Source of the DNA: Evansella caseinilytica
GTDB lineage: Bacteria; Bacillota; Bacilli; Bacillales; Salisediminibacteriaceae
Assembly (NCBI RefSeq): GCF_900107275.1
Contig: NZ_FNPI01000004.1
Span: forward strand, 248,001-312,000
Reading direction: 5' to 3'
DNA: 64,000 nt
The notes under the pieces are model-generated. The model was not told the DNA's origin, did no database searches, and saw only the letters and a program-made list of their open reading frames with translations. Shown here piece after piece: positions 34,905 through 44,278 of the stretch (the stretch's first letter is position 1; each line of letters begins with the position of its first letter). Made by a program: the position numbers and the translations under genes.

Positions 34905-36476
34905 ATGAAGAACACGTTTAAGAACCCGATCTTGCCCGGATTCTATCCTGACCCGTCGATATGCCGGGTAAAAGATGATTACTATTTAATCACTTCCACC
35001 TTTGAATATTTTCCGGGTGTCCCGATTTTTCACAGCAAGGATTTGGTAAACTGGAGGCAAATTGGGCACGTCCTCGACCGGCCATCCCAGTTAAATTTGG
35101 ATGGAACGCCATGTTCCCGAGGGATATACGCACCGACAATCCGTTATCACGACGGAATGTTTTACATGATTACGACATTTGTGGAAAGCAGCCACGGCGC
35201 CCGCAGAAATTTTTACGTTACCGCGGAGAACCCGGAAGGCCCTTGGTCTGATCCGCACTGGCTTGAGGATGCGCCGGGAATAGATTCGTCGCTGTTTTTT
35301 GACGATGACGGGAAAGTGTACTTTACGGCAAACCGAGTTCCGCCAAGCGGTCAGCAATATCCAAAGCATATGGAAATTTACTTGCAGGAGCTGGATCTAA
35401 CATCAAAGCAGCTCATTGGAAAAAAATTCAGCTTGTGGGACGGCGCCCTAAAGCAGATTCACGCGCAGGAAGCACCGCATCTTTATAAGAAGGACGGTTA
35501 TTATTACTTAATGATAGCGGAAGGCGGAACCGGATTCACTCACTCGGTGACGATTGCCAGAAGCCGCTCCATCGCTGGACCGTATGAAGTTTGTAAAACA
35601 AATCCTATTTTGACACATCGGCATTTAGGCAGGGATTATCCGATCACGAATGTCGGGCATGCAGACATTGTTGAAACCGGAGCTGGGGAATGGTGGATGG
35701 TGTGTCTTGCTTCCCGGCCATACGGTGGCCCGTTCCGGAACCTCGGCAGGGAGACGTTTCTCGTGCCGTTTATCTGGGAAAATGGCTGGCCTGTAATCAA
35801 TCCGGGAAAAGGAATCGTCGAATCAGAAGCGATAAAGCCGCAGCTGCCGGAAAAGCGCTGGCCGAGACATCCGGCATGTGACCATTTCGATACCATAGAG
35901 CTGGCGTACATATGGAATTTCATCCGTACCCCGCGGGATGATTTCTGGTCACTTACCGAGCGGCCCGGCTATTTGCGACTAAAAACAAAGCCGGAGACGA
36001 TCATGGAAGAAACAAATCCAAGCTTTGTCGGGCGGCGGCAACAGCATCTGAATTTTTCAGCAAGAACGGTAATGGATTTTCAGCCACAGGCGGAAGGAGA
36101 ATGTGCCGGAATCGTGCTGCTGCAGAACTCTGACTATCAATTCCGTATGGAATATATCCAAATTGCCGGCAACCACATTCTGCGTCTTGTCAAAAGAGAA
36201 GGAGGAAAGGAGACTGTTCTTGCAAGTCGGGAAACGGCTGTCGCTAAACTGTATTTGAAAGTGGAAGCCGCAGGACAGGCGTATGATTTTTATGTTGCTG
36301 AAGAGCCGGAGCGTTGGGAAGTGCTGATGACAGGCGTTGACGGGACGATTTTAAGTACCGATGTCGCAGGCGGCTTTGTCGGTGCCTACATTGGAATGTA
36401 TACGAGCAGCAACGGAAAGCCTGGCAGAAACGCAGCGGATTTTGACTGGTTTGAGTATGCGGGCGAGGACATATGA
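34905..36476 (+). CDS. GH43 beta-xylosidase/arabinofuranosidase
   Basis: ATG 34905 with AAAGGAG upstream gives 523 residues, close to B. subtilis XynB. Catalytic residues of the five-bladed propeller are Asp16 (FYPDPSI), Asp near 127 (GIDSSLFFDDDG) and Glu near 189 (HAQEAPHLYK). A C-terminal beta-sandwich (about 330-523) matches the accessory domain of long GH43 enzymes and ends in DFDWFEYAG. The enzyme would remove xylose or arabinose side chains from pectin or arabinoxylan oligosaccharides; no signal peptide is seen. Its stop overlaps the next start (ATGA). Confidence 0.92.
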   Translation: MKNTFKNPILPGFYPDPSICRVKDDYYLITSTFEYFPGVPIFHSKDLVNWRQIGHVLDRPSQLNLDGTPCSRGIYAPTIRYHDGMFYMITTFVESSHGARRNFYVTAENPEGPWSDPHWLEDAPGIDSSLFFDDDGKVYFTANRVPPSGQQYPKHMEIYLQELDLTSKQLIGKKFSLWDGALKQIHAQEAPHLYKKDGYYYLMIAEGGTGFTHSVTIARSRSIAGPYEVCKTNPILTHRHLGRDYPITNVGHADIVETGAGEWWMVCLASRPYGGPFRNLGRETFLVPFIWENGWPVINPGKGIVESEAIKPQLPEKRWPRHPACDHFDTIELAYIWNFIRTPRDDFWSLTERPGYLRLKTKPETIMEETNPSFVGRRQQHLNFSARTVMDFQPQAEGECAGIVLLQNSDYQFRMEYIQIAGNHILRLVKREGGKETVLASRETAVAKLYLKVEAAGQAYDFYVAEEPERWEVLMTGVDGTILSTDVAGGFVGAYIGMYTSSNGKPGRNAADFDWFEYAGEDI

Positions 36477-37522
36477 ACAGCAGCAATCCCCGCTGGGCGC
36501 CGGACAGCTACTTGGAAAAATTATATGAAGAATCTGGAACAAATCGCAGGAAAACGTACAGCCAATCTTGGCAACAGCAATTGAAGGGCGCTTTCCGGGA
36601 GGCGCTAGGAACCTGGCCGGAAAACGGGGAGGATCTCCGGCCGCTGCTTCTGGAAGAAACGGACATGGGAAGCTACATCAGAAAGCGGATCGAATTGACT
36701 TCCACAGATTCCTTGCGGCTCCCCGTGTACTTGTTAATACCAAAACAGGCATTGACGGAGAAACGGCCGGCAATCCTGGCAGTCCATGGACACGGGTACG
36801 GCAGTAAAGCTGCCGTGGGGTTGTTGCCGGACGGAACCGAAAGTAGCGAACCGGCGGACATTCATAACAATTTTGCCGTGAAGCTTGTACAGAAAGGATT
36901 CGTTGTCGCTGCGCCGGAGCTGGCCGGTTTTGGCGACCGGAAAATGATCGCGGACGAGCAGTCATCCGTTCCTGAAGCAAACTCCTGCTTACCTTTAGCA
37001 AGTCAGCTGCTATTATTCGGGAAAACATTGCCGGGACTGCGAATATTTGAGTGTTCGCGAGTCGTGGATTACCTGCTGACACTGGAAGAAGTGGACGAAG
37101 CTTCCCTCGGCTGCATGGGATTTTCCGGCGGCGGCCTTGTAGCAGCGTATACGGCCGTTTTCGATGAACGGTTGAAGGCAACGGTCATCAGCGGTTATAC
37201 AAATACTTTCAAGGGCAGCATTCTCGCGAGACGACACTGTCTCGATAATTATATACCGGGGATCTTGCAGCTTGCGGAAATGCCCGAGTTAATCGGCTTG
37301 ATCGCACCGCGGGCGCTATTTATCGAATCAGGCGTCAATGATCCGCTTTTTCCGCTGCCCGATGTCCAGAAAGCAGTAATGCAATTGGCGGAGATATACG
37401 CCGCTTTTTCCGCCGAAAACTCATTTGCCGTCCATCTTTTTCCGGGCGGTCACGAAGTATCCGGTAAAAAATCGTTTGCATGGCTGGGGAACACATTCAT
37501 GCCGGCAGGGAGCAAACCATGA
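36473..37522 (+). CDS. Alpha/beta hydrolase, acetyl-esterase type
   Basis: The ATG overlaps the GH43 stop by four bases. The 349-residue protein has a nucleophile elbow GFSGGG (Ser near 217), an oxyanion-hole region VHGHGYG, an acid in GVNDPLFP and a histidine in FPGGHEV, forming a complete triad. It resembles the dienelactone hydrolase/acetyl xylan esterase group often found beside pectin and xylan hydrolases. It has no export signal. It would deacetylate imported oligosaccharides, complementing the SGNH esterase at 12632. The translational overlap argues for co-expression with the GH43. Confidence 0.85.
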   Translation: MNSSNPRWAPDSYLEKLYEESGTNRRKTYSQSWQQQLKGAFREALGTWPENGEDLRPLLLEETDMGSYIRKRIELTSTDSLRLPVYLLIPKQALTEKRPAILAVHGHGYGSKAAVGLLPDGTESSEPADIHNNFAVKLVQKGFVVAAPELAGFGDRKMIADEQSSVPEANSCLPLASQLLLFGKTLPGLRIFECSRVVDYLLTLEEVDEASLGCMGFSGGGLVAAYTAVFDERLKATVISGYTNTFKGSILARRHCLDNYIPGILQLAEMPELIGLIAPRALFIESGVNDPLFPLPDVQKAVMQLAEIYAAFSAENSFAVHLFPGGHEVSGKKSFAWLGNTFMPAGSKP

Positions 37523-37567
37523 ATGAGTAAAAAAACACGATCAACTGCCGACCATTCTGTCTGGTAA

Positions 37568-37830
37568 AACGCTTCGCATCAAGGCAAATATGTCAAGCTG
37601 CCGTCCGGAGAATCGTGGTTTCTTCATTTTCAGGATAAGGGCGAGTATGGGCATATCACTCATCTCCAGCGGATGTGGTGGAAAAATGACTGGCCGGTGA
37701 TTGGCCATGATGCGAACAATCACCGAACCGGAGCGTTTTATAGAAACCGTTGATTCCATGACGCTTTATCTCCGGACAACGGTGAATTCTGAGGACGAAT
37801 GCCGCTTCAGCTTCAGTACGGATGGATAAA
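37568..37830 (+). pseudogene. Relic of a second GH43 enzyme
   Basis: From 37583 the frame reads GKYVKLPSGESWFLHFQDKG, then EYGHITHLQRMWWKNDWPVI, the end of the catalytic propeller in GH43 enzymes of another subfamily. A stop follows at 37752. A second piece at 37759-37827 reads MTLYLRTTVNSEDECRFSFS, which matches a segment from much later in such proteins. The 5' half is gone and the middle is deleted. It suggests an ancestral operon with two GH43 genes. Confidence 0.75.
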
Positions 37831-37998
37831 ACTATTAATCTATAGACGAATTTTTTCAAGCTAAGGCAGGGCATTGGCTAGGTGCGCAAATCGGTATGGT
37901 ATGTTTTGCATGACCAAAGCTGCAGCTAGTTCGGGCTATGTTGACGTTGATTGTTTTCAACTCACATAAAAATGTACGATTCTCAAGGAGGGGAAAAG

Positions 37999-39108
37999 AT
38001 GACAAATCAAAGGTTATTCAATGAAAAAAAGCCGTTGCAATGGGCGGAGGATATGTGCCGCAGTTTAATGAACCGATATGAACCGGTTAAACTGCCGCCG
38101 GCAGACCGCTGGCATTATCATCAAGGCGTTTTTCTCTGCGGAATGCATGATGTATGGGTGGAAACCGACAAGGAAGACTACTATTTATATTTTAAAGAAT
38201 ATGTCGATAAGCTCGTTGACGAAGAAGGAAATTTTTTGTTTCGCAGAAGCGAGCTGGATGCCATTCAGCCGGGATTACTCCTGTTTCCGCTGTATAAAGC
38301 AACGGGAGACAAGCGTTACAAAATTGCTGCTGGAAAGCTGCGAAACTTGTTAAAAACACTCAACCGCACGAAGGAAGGAGGATTTTGGCACAAGGATCAA
38401 TACCCGTATCAAATGTGGCTGGACGGATTATATATGGCCGGTCCGTTTACAATCCTCTACGGACAATCGTTTTCCGAGCCTGAGCTGACAGAACTTGTTT
38501 TACATCAAGAATCATTGATGAGAAAGCATACGAAGGACGAAAAAACCGGCTTGTACTTCCACGGCTGGGACGAAACCGGAACTACTTCGTGGTCGCTTTC
38601 GGAAACGCATACCGCGCCGGAAATATGGGGACGATCCCTCGGCTGGTACGGGATTGCGCTGGTAAACATCATTGAAATGCTGCCGGAAGGGCACCCGAAT
38701 CGTGAAGAACTGATCGGTGTTCTCCGGGAGTTAATAGCAAATCTCGTCAAGTATCAAGATGACAAGACAGGCTTATGGTATCAGATTGTCGATAAAGGAG
38801 ATCGCTCAGATAACTGGCTGGAAAGCTCCTGCTCTGCTTTATTTGTTTTTACCATTGCCAAGGCGGTAAATCTCGGATATGTAGATAAAAACTATTATGC
38901 CGCTGCTGAAAAAGGATATGACGGCATTGTCAACAATTACATCAAAGTCACCCCTGACGGTAGCCTGGCACTTACCGGAATCTGCATCGGCACATCCATC
39001 GGTGTTTATGAGTACTATGTCAACCGCGATACGGTTGAAAATGATTTACATGGCGTTGGTGCCTTTATTTTGGCAAGTGTGCAAATGCATCAATACTCAG
39101 CAGGCTGA
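37999..39108 (+). CDS. yteR: GH105 unsaturated rhamnogalacturonyl hydrolase
   Basis: ATG 37999 has CAAGGAGGGG upstream; an earlier in-frame ATG lacks a site. The 369-residue protein is strongly similar to B. subtilis YteR (373 aa). Shared blocks include ADRWHYHQGVFLCG, ELDAIQPGLLLFPLY, GGFWHKDQYPYQMWLDGLYM with the catalytic Asp near residue 141, and GLWYQIVDKGDRSDNWLESS. The enzyme removes the unsaturated galacturonyl residue left by rhamnogalacturonan lyases, in the cytosol, giving the substrate for KdgF. It closes the pectin operon; a clear terminator follows. Confidence 0.95.
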   Translation: MTNQRLFNEKKPLQWAEDMCRSLMNRYEPVKLPPADRWHYHQGVFLCGMHDVWVETDKEDYYLYFKEYVDKLVDEEGNFLFRRSELDAIQPGLLLFPLYKATGDKRYKIAAGKLRNLLKTLNRTKEGGFWHKDQYPYQMWLDGLYMAGPFTILYGQSFSEPELTELVLHQESLMRKHTKDEKTGLYFHGWDETGTTSWSLSETHTAPEIWGRSLGWYGIALVNIIEMLPEGHPNREELIGVLRELIANLVKYQDDKTGLWYQIVDKGDRSDNWLESSCSALFVFTIAKAVNLGYVDKNYYAAAEKGYDGIVNNYIKVTPDGSLALTGICIGTSIGVYEYYVNRDTVENDLHGVGAFILASVQMHQYSAG

Positions 39109-39557
39109 TTCTCCCAAAATTATCGGTTCAGTTCCCGAGATCGTGCGGCGGGCTTGAAACGTGTTGGAACAATTGCTGTGTGAGGGACAATATTAAGTCA
39201 ATGCATATAAAACCATTATCATAAAAACAGATCATTAGATGGTATCTATTGGCCATTCAGTGATCTGTTTTTACATGTATAATGGCTGTGCCTGAATATG
39301 AATTTTATCCCATCTGCGTTCGGATGCAGGTGATAGCAGCTCGCTGGCGCTGCCTGAAGGCAGAGAATAGTCAGTGGAAGGTACCGTCGATAAACATTTT
39401 AGTATGTACAATCGGCCTGGATGTGAAGACGCGCTCCCGAAATGTGGTACACTAATACTTACGGATGATTAACGTTTAAATAAGCTGAAAGGCGACAGAA
39501 GCGAAACTGATCATTGTCGATTATCGACTGCTGAAAATGAAAGAGGGGTGTTTCTTG
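39109..39557. other. Gap after yteR
   Basis: It contains the yteR terminator and the GAAAGAGGGG ribosome binding site (39540-39548) of the next gene. Nothing else is recognisable in the ~280 bases between them. Confidence 0.5.
39223..39275 (+). terminator. Terminator after yteR
   Basis: AAAAACAGATCA and TGATCTGTTTTT form a perfect 12-bp stem; the loop is ~25 bases and the downstream arm ends in T residues. Confidence 0.88.
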
Positions 39558-40151
39558 ATGACAAATCGTAAAATGAATCCAAAGATTGATGAATTTTTAA
39601 GCAAAGCCGATAAGTGGAAGGAAGAATTTGAGAAGTTGAGAAATATTGTTCTTGACTGTGAGCTGACCGAAGAATTGAAGTGGATGCATCCTTGTTACAC
39701 GTTTGAGAAAAAAAACATTGTGTTAATACATGGATTTAAGGAATATTGCGCCCTTCTGTTTCATAAAGGCGCCTTATTAAAGGACCCGCATGGGATTCTC
39801 ATCCAGCAAACGGAGAATGTACAGGCAGCGCGCCAAATTCGCTTCGTTAATGTTCAGGAAATAATTGAAAAAGAAGCAATCTTGAAAGCCTATATACACG
39901 AAGCTGTTGAGGTTGAAAAAGCTGGTTTGGAAGTGAAGTATAAAGACAATATAGATTTTACCATTCCGGAAGAACTTCAACATAAATTTGCTGAAATCCC
40001 TGCCTTGAAAACGGCTTTTGAGGCATTGACGCCGGGACGGCAGAGAGCCTACATTCTTTATTTTTCGAAGCCTAAACAATCCAAAACGCGAAAATCAAGG
40101 GTAGAAAAATATGTGTCGCATATTCTTGATGGAAAGGGACTGAATGACTAA
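39558..40151 (+). CDS. ydeI: YdeI-like protein (DUF1801/OmdA family)
   Basis: ATG 39558 with AGAGGGGTG upstream gives 197 residues, matching B. subtilis YdeI along its whole length. Examples are MHPCYTFEKKNIVLIHGFKE, LLFHKGALLKDPHGILIQQT and LTPGRQRAYILYFSKPKQSK. The N-terminal half is a DUF1801 domain and the C-terminal half an OmdA-type helical segment. The biochemical function is unknown. It appears monocistronic and unrelated to the pectin genes. Confidence 0.9.
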   Translation: MTNRKMNPKIDEFLSKADKWKEEFEKLRNIVLDCELTEELKWMHPCYTFEKKNIVLIHGFKEYCALLFHKGALLKDPHGILIQQTENVQAARQIRFVNVQEIIEKEAILKAYIHEAVEVEKAGLEVKYKDNIDFTIPEELQHKFAEIPALKTAFEALTPGRQRAYILYFSKPKQSKTRKSRVEKYVSHILDGKGLND

Positions 40152-40212
40152 TATTTTCGATGAAAAAATAATTTACTCCATCCTGGTATCCTGATTTCAG
40201 ACGACTATGAAA

Positions 40213-40412
40213 CGTAATCAAATTGACCAGACTCAATTCGCGAGTATTCGGGAGCATGAGCGAGCTTGAGTCCGGTCCGATTGAACCGTAATCGCGTGAA
40301 CCGTAATCAAAACGACCGAACTCAATTCACGAGCATTCGGGAGTATGAAGGAGCCTGAGTCCGATCTCATAGAACTGTAATCGCGTGAACCGTAATCAAA
40401 CTAGCCAGACTC
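40213..40412. repeat. Family C tandem repeat, 89-bp period
   Basis: CGTAATCAAA begins units at 40213, 40302 and 40391, giving two full units and a partial third with a regular 89-bp period. Each unit contains an inverted pair, GACCnGACTCA near its start and TGAGTCCGnTC in the middle, then ACCGTAATCGCGTGAAC. The units differ by scattered substitutions. Related single copies occur at 7742 and, inverted, 25921. Nothing else fills the interval 40152-40447. Confidence 0.85.
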
Positions 40413-40447
40413 CATCACATCAATATCAAAACAAGTCCTCATCATCT

Positions 40448-41431
40448 TCACTCAAGCGCCAGGCAGGACTCATTCAGCTTTATTTCTGGCTCTAACACAA
40501 TCGACTGTGGAACTTGCTTTTTATTGATCATATTTAATAATGCATCGGTAATCGTTGAGGTAATAACATCGTTTGGAACGCCCACAAGGGAAATCGGCAC
40601 TTCAAATGTGTTTGTCTGCGGAATATTATCGTAGCTGATAATGGAAACATCCTTTGGTATTGAAAGATTATATTCATTAAGCGCGCGAATAACTCCCCTC
40701 GTTAAATCATAGCTTCCGCTTACAACGGCAGTTGTTGTTTTCCCGGCCTGCAAAAATTTCTTCATCGCTAAATAGCCGTCATATAATTCCAGTCCGGATG
40801 CTGGAATGAGCACGTCCGCTGTCGCCTCCTGAAAGCGCTCTTTCATCCCTTCTGTAAAACCGCTGACCTTTTCATCCTGTAACTGATCCCGCTGCGACAT
40901 ATCCCCGATAAACGCAATGTTTTTATGACCGATATCAACTAAGGTGTGCACTGCCAGTTTTATCGCATCCCTGCGGTTGACATCGACGGTCGGATAAAGA
41001 GGATTTTTGGCAATGCCATAAGATAAAATCGGAACATTGGAAGGGAGCGGTGTATCGGGCCCGTCTTGCCCCTGGTCGTTAAACATTAAAATTGCGTCCA
41101 CTTGCAGACGGTTAAACGTATTGATGGCAGCCTCGACTTTGTTTATGGACAGCAATGTTGTGTAACCGTGGTTTTCCAATTGATCATTGATTTTCGTGAT
41201 TAACGCTGCGTGGGCGGCGCGTTCCACGGTGGGCCAGACAACACCGACAGTATCGGACTTTTTCGAGACAAGACTGCGGGCTGCGACGTTTGGCTGGTAT
41301 CCCAATTCATTGGCGATATTGACAATCTTTTTTTTCGTGGGCGGCTTCACCAGCGGGCTGTCGCGCAAGGCTTTTGATACTGTGGAATAGCTTACTCCGG
41401 CTGCTTTGGCAATATCCTTAATCGTTACCAT
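40448..41431 (-). CDS. LacI-family repressor, probable uronate regulator
   Basis: The start at 41431 follows GGAGGATG on the minus strand and gives 327 residues. The N-terminal helix-turn-helix is typical of LacI/GalR (TIKDIAKAAGVSYSTVSKAL) with the hinge NVAARSLVSKKSDTVGVVWP; a periplasmic-binding-type effector domain follows. The AACAACGTTGTT palindrome ~40 bases ahead of its start (41470-41481) also sits on the uxaA promoter, so the protein probably represses itself and the uronate genes. A uronate or its keto-deoxy product is the likely inducer, by analogy with Bacillus KdgR and ExuR. Confidence 0.88.
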   Translation of the reverse strand: MVTIKDIAKAAGVSYSTVSKALRDSPLVKPPTKKKIVNIANELGYQPNVAARSLVSKKSDTVGVVWPTVERAAHAALITKINDQLENHGYTTLLSINKVEAAINTFNRLQVDAILMFNDQGQDGPDTPLPSNVPILSYGIAKNPLYPTVDVNRRDAIKLAVHTLVDIGHKNIAFIGDMSQRDQLQDEKVSGFTEGMKERFQEATADVLIPASGLELYDGYLAMKKFLQAGKTTTAVVSGSYDLTRGVIRALNEYNLSIPKDVSIISYDNIPQTNTFEVPISLVGVPNDVITSTITDALLNMINKKQVPQSIVLEPEIKLNESCLALE

Positions 41432-41465
41432 ATGTCATCCTCCAAAATTAATCTCCTATTATACC

Positions 41466-41484
41466 AGTTAACAACGTTGTTTTT
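41466..41484. promoter_or_regulatory. Operator upstream of the LacI-family gene
   Basis: AGTTAACAACGTTGTTTTT contains the same 12-bp palindromic core as the uxaA operator. Its position 35-53 bases upstream of the repressor start suggests autoregulation; it could also affect the divergent MFS gene. Confidence 0.8.
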
Positions 41485-41704
41485 AGTAATTATACCAAAA
41501 CACTATCGAGAAATAAAACAACATCAAACCATACGTGCAAAACAAAGCCGAGATTATCAAATACAAAAAAACGAGTCAATCAGGGGCTGTGTGAAAGTAA
41601 GCTGCCAAATCACATGTATGTTATTAAAAAAGGAATCACATCTTAATAAGTGTACCTATAGCAGAGGAAGGAAAAAAGTTTCTCAATAAAATTTCTTAAG
41701 GAGA

Positions 41705-42976
41705 GTGTCATCCCTTTTGGCTACTCAATCAAAAAAAGGGCTTGTGATATTAGCAATCGGATCAATTCCGCTCATTATGACTCTCGGGAACTCGATGCTG
41801 ATTCCGATCCTGCCGAAGATGCAAGCGGAGCTTGGTATCACGTCATTTCAAGTGAGCCTGACAATTACGATGTTTTCTGCTACTGCCGCAATCAGCATTC
41901 CGATCTTCGGATACTTGTCTGACCGGTTTTCAAGAAAAGCAATCATTATACCAGCCTTGTTTCTTTACGGCATCGGCGGGCTGCTTGCTGGTTTGGCGGC
42001 GGCATTTATCACTTCTCCATACATCTGGATTATTATCGGGAGAGCGATGCAAGGAATGGGGGCAGCTGGGACAGCACCGATTGCCATGGCGTTAACCGGT
42101 GATTTGTTTAAAGGGAGCGATCAAAGCAAGGTGTTAGGTATCGTCGAAGCATCCAACGGCTTCGGCAAAGTACTGTCTCCAATTGTCGGGTCTTTGTTGG
42201 CGCTGCTAGTCTGGTATGCACCGTTTCTTGGATTTCCGGTGTTTTGCATCATTGCGATCTTACTGACGATAATTTTTATCCGTGAAAAACAAAAAACGAA
42301 CAAACCGCCGTCATTCGGCAGCTATCTCAGCGGTTTGTTCAGCGTTTTTAAGCACGAAGGAAGGTGGTTGTTTACCGCCTACGTTGCCGGAGCTGTATGC
42401 CTGTTTACGTTGTTTGGTATATTGTTTTTTCTGTCCGATACGCTGGAAAAGCAGTATGAGATTGTCGGTGTATGGAAAGGGGCGATACTGGCTGTCCCAC
42501 TGCTGTTTATGATGACAACCTCCTATGTCACCGGAAGTAAAATCGGGAAAAAACTGAAACGAATGAAAACGGTCATTATCATCGGACTACTGTTCATGAC
42601 AGTTTCTTTTGCTTCCTTAGTTTTATTTACGAAACTATTCTTATTTATTGCGGTACTTGCCGTCAGCAGCATCGGTACCGGACTCGTCCTGCCGTGTTTA
42701 AACAGTTTGATCACAGGATCTGTCGGAAAGTCCAGGCGCGGTTTTGTGACTTCCCTATACGGCTCCGTCCGCTTTCTTGGAGTTGCCGCCGGACCTCCCG
42801 CCTACGGCTGGCTGATGGGTTGGTCCACAAACGGCATGTTTTACTGTACCGCAGGACTCACCTTATTCACATGTTTTCTGTGTTTATTCTTCATTCATAC
42901 GAAAAACCAACAGTCTACAGGACAAAATGAAAAGCAGAGCACATTGTTTACAAAAATACAGTTGAAAACGGAATAA
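41705..42976 (+). CDS. MFS multidrug-type exporter
   Basis: The open frame begins at GTG 41705, overlapping AAGGAGAG; TTG 41717 ([12 protein letters not shown]) may be the true start because its spacing is better. The ~420-residue protein has twelve helices and the MFS motif A pattern [12 protein letters not shown] in the loop after helix 2. The family resembles TetA/Bcr-type drug:H+ antiporters of Bacillus. It is divergent from the LacI-family gene with a 273-base spacer. Its stop overlaps the next start by one base. The substrate is unknown. Confidence 0.82.
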   Translation: MSSLLATQSKKGLVILAIGSIPLIMTLGNSMLIPILPKMQAELGITSFQVSLTITMFSATAAISIPIFGYLSDRFSRKAIIIPALFLYGIGGLLAGLAAAFITSPYIWIIIGRAMQGMGAAGTAPIAMALTGDLFKGSDQSKVLGIVEASNGFGKVLSPIVGSLLALLVWYAPFLGFPVFCIIAILLTIIFIREKQKTNKPPSFGSYLSGLFSVFKHEGRWLFTAYVAGAVCLFTLFGILFFLSDTLEKQYEIVGVWKGAILAVPLLFMMTTSYVTGSKIGKKLKRMKTVIIIGLLFMTVSFASLVLFTKLFLFIAVLAVSSIGTGLVLPCLNSLITGSVGKSRRGFVTSLYGSVRFLGVAAGPPAYGWLMGWSTNGMFYCTAGLTLFTCFLCLFFIHTKNQQSTGQNEKQSTLFTKIQLKTE

Positions 42977-43275
42977 TGAGTGGGGAGATGATGCCGTTGC
43001 AAATTTATTTTTCTCCGGAGTTTTTTAAAGAAGACGGCCAAGTGCTGAATGTGGTGACGAATACTGATAAGCCTGTCGGCTACTTGGCATTTTTAATGAA
43101 CGAAAAGAAAATGTATGTCTATGGACATCTGCAGGAAGAAGGAGTCACCGAAGATTTTAAAGAGCTCGTCAAACCGTATATACAAGGATTAACAAAAATC
43201 AAACCCGACCTCGAAGTCTTTTCGTTTTTATCTGTTGGCGGAAAAAAAGTAGACATTTCTTTGGAGGAGGAGTAA
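42976..43275 (+). CDS. Small protein of unknown function
   Basis: The frame from ATG 42976 gives 99 residues; ATG 42991 or TTG 42997 fit the GTGGGGAG site better, so the true length may be 92-94. It overlaps or closely follows the MFS gene, implying cotranscription. The sequence (LQIYFSPEFFKEDGQVLNVV ... YVYGHLQEEGVTEDFKELV) suggests a small alpha/beta domain with an acidic end. No known family was recognised. Confidence 0.65.
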   Translation: MSGEMMPLQIYFSPEFFKEDGQVLNVVTNTDKPVGYLAFLMNEKKMYVYGHLQEEGVTEDFKELVKPYIQGLTKIKPDLEVFSFLSVGGKKVDISLEEE

Positions 43276-43381
43276 TGAGCCGAGCCGGCCGCAGGTTTTG
43301 TAACGTTCAGAGATTACCGGCGCGGTAACCGGCCTTGGTAGCTGCCCATTATAGAAATCGTCCCGCTTATACGTGAAACAC

Positions 43382-44002
43382 TTATTTTTTTCGCCATGCC
43401 AAATGCTTTATTTTCGTTGCAGGCGGTATCTGCAGCACATGAATGATGTCAACCACCTGTGTGGACAGCCACTGTGAAATAACAGCGAGGAAGATAATTT
43501 TCCAGTCGATCACCGAGGCCGTCAGGAGAAAAATCGATCCGTTAATTGCGAACAACGGCTTTCCAGGGGAAGTATTTCGGTATCTTGAATAAATAAGCGC
43601 CAGGACGCCCATACCGCCGTTCGATACACCTTGCCGCAACAGGATGCCCACGCCGGTACCCAATATCACCGAGCCGGCAATTAAATTGACTACTGTATTT
43701 CCTGGAGGAAAATGTAACCACTCCTCCAGCAAATAAATCGAAAACGCGGCCACCGAAATGCTGTACATCGTTCCGATGGCACTGGCGTTGCCAAGCCAGT
43801 GAGCCGCCACCACCAGCATCGAAAAGTTAACGAGCCAAAGAGCAAAGCTCAAGGGAATGCTGAACCAGTAGTGGAGCAATAGAGCAATGCCGCCGACACC
43901 GCCTGATGGAATATTGTTCGGAAACAGAAAAATCGCCGTCGCCGTTCCTTGCAGCATTGCACCTACAGTGATGAGGGCATACGTTTCCAACGTGTTTTTC
44001 AT
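43382..44002 (-). CDS. YitT-family membrane protein, short form
   Basis: The 206-residue protein has five to six helices with YitT/DUF161 features: FLFPNNIPSGGVGGIALLL near the N-terminus and GILLRQGVSNGGMGVLALI centrally. It lacks the C-terminal DUF2179 domain found in longer YitT proteins. The start at 44002 has only a weak ribosome binding site. Family function is unknown, though members are often sporulation-associated or transport-like. Confidence 0.8.
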   Translation of the reverse strand: MKNTLETYALITVGAMLQGTATAIFLFPNNIPSGGVGGIALLLHYWFSIPLSFALWLVNFSMLVVAAHWLGNASAIGTMYSISVAAFSIYLLEEWLHFPPGNTVVNLIAGSVILGTGVGILLRQGVSNGGMGVLALIYSRYRNTSPGKPLFAINGSIFLLTASVIDWKIIFLAVISQWLSTQVVDIIHVLQIPPATKIKHLAWRKK

Positions 44003-44278
44003 TTTGCTTTTCAGTCAGAGCGGCAGCAGACCGATAGTATTCGGTTATGCAGGAATTCCGCTGGTATTTGCGCGTTTTTCATGAAAACTGACCCCATTCC
44101 GGTAATGTCTTGTCCCTCACAATTCATTATATTTTTCAAAGCCACGAATTATGAACGAGCTGTTTTACTTTTTTCTTCTTTGCTCTTCGATGACATTTAC
44201 TTCCGCTTGTGAAAATCAGTGAGATGGAGATAATACAAATGTTCAGCTGAACAAAATACGATTCAGGAGGTTTTCCGC

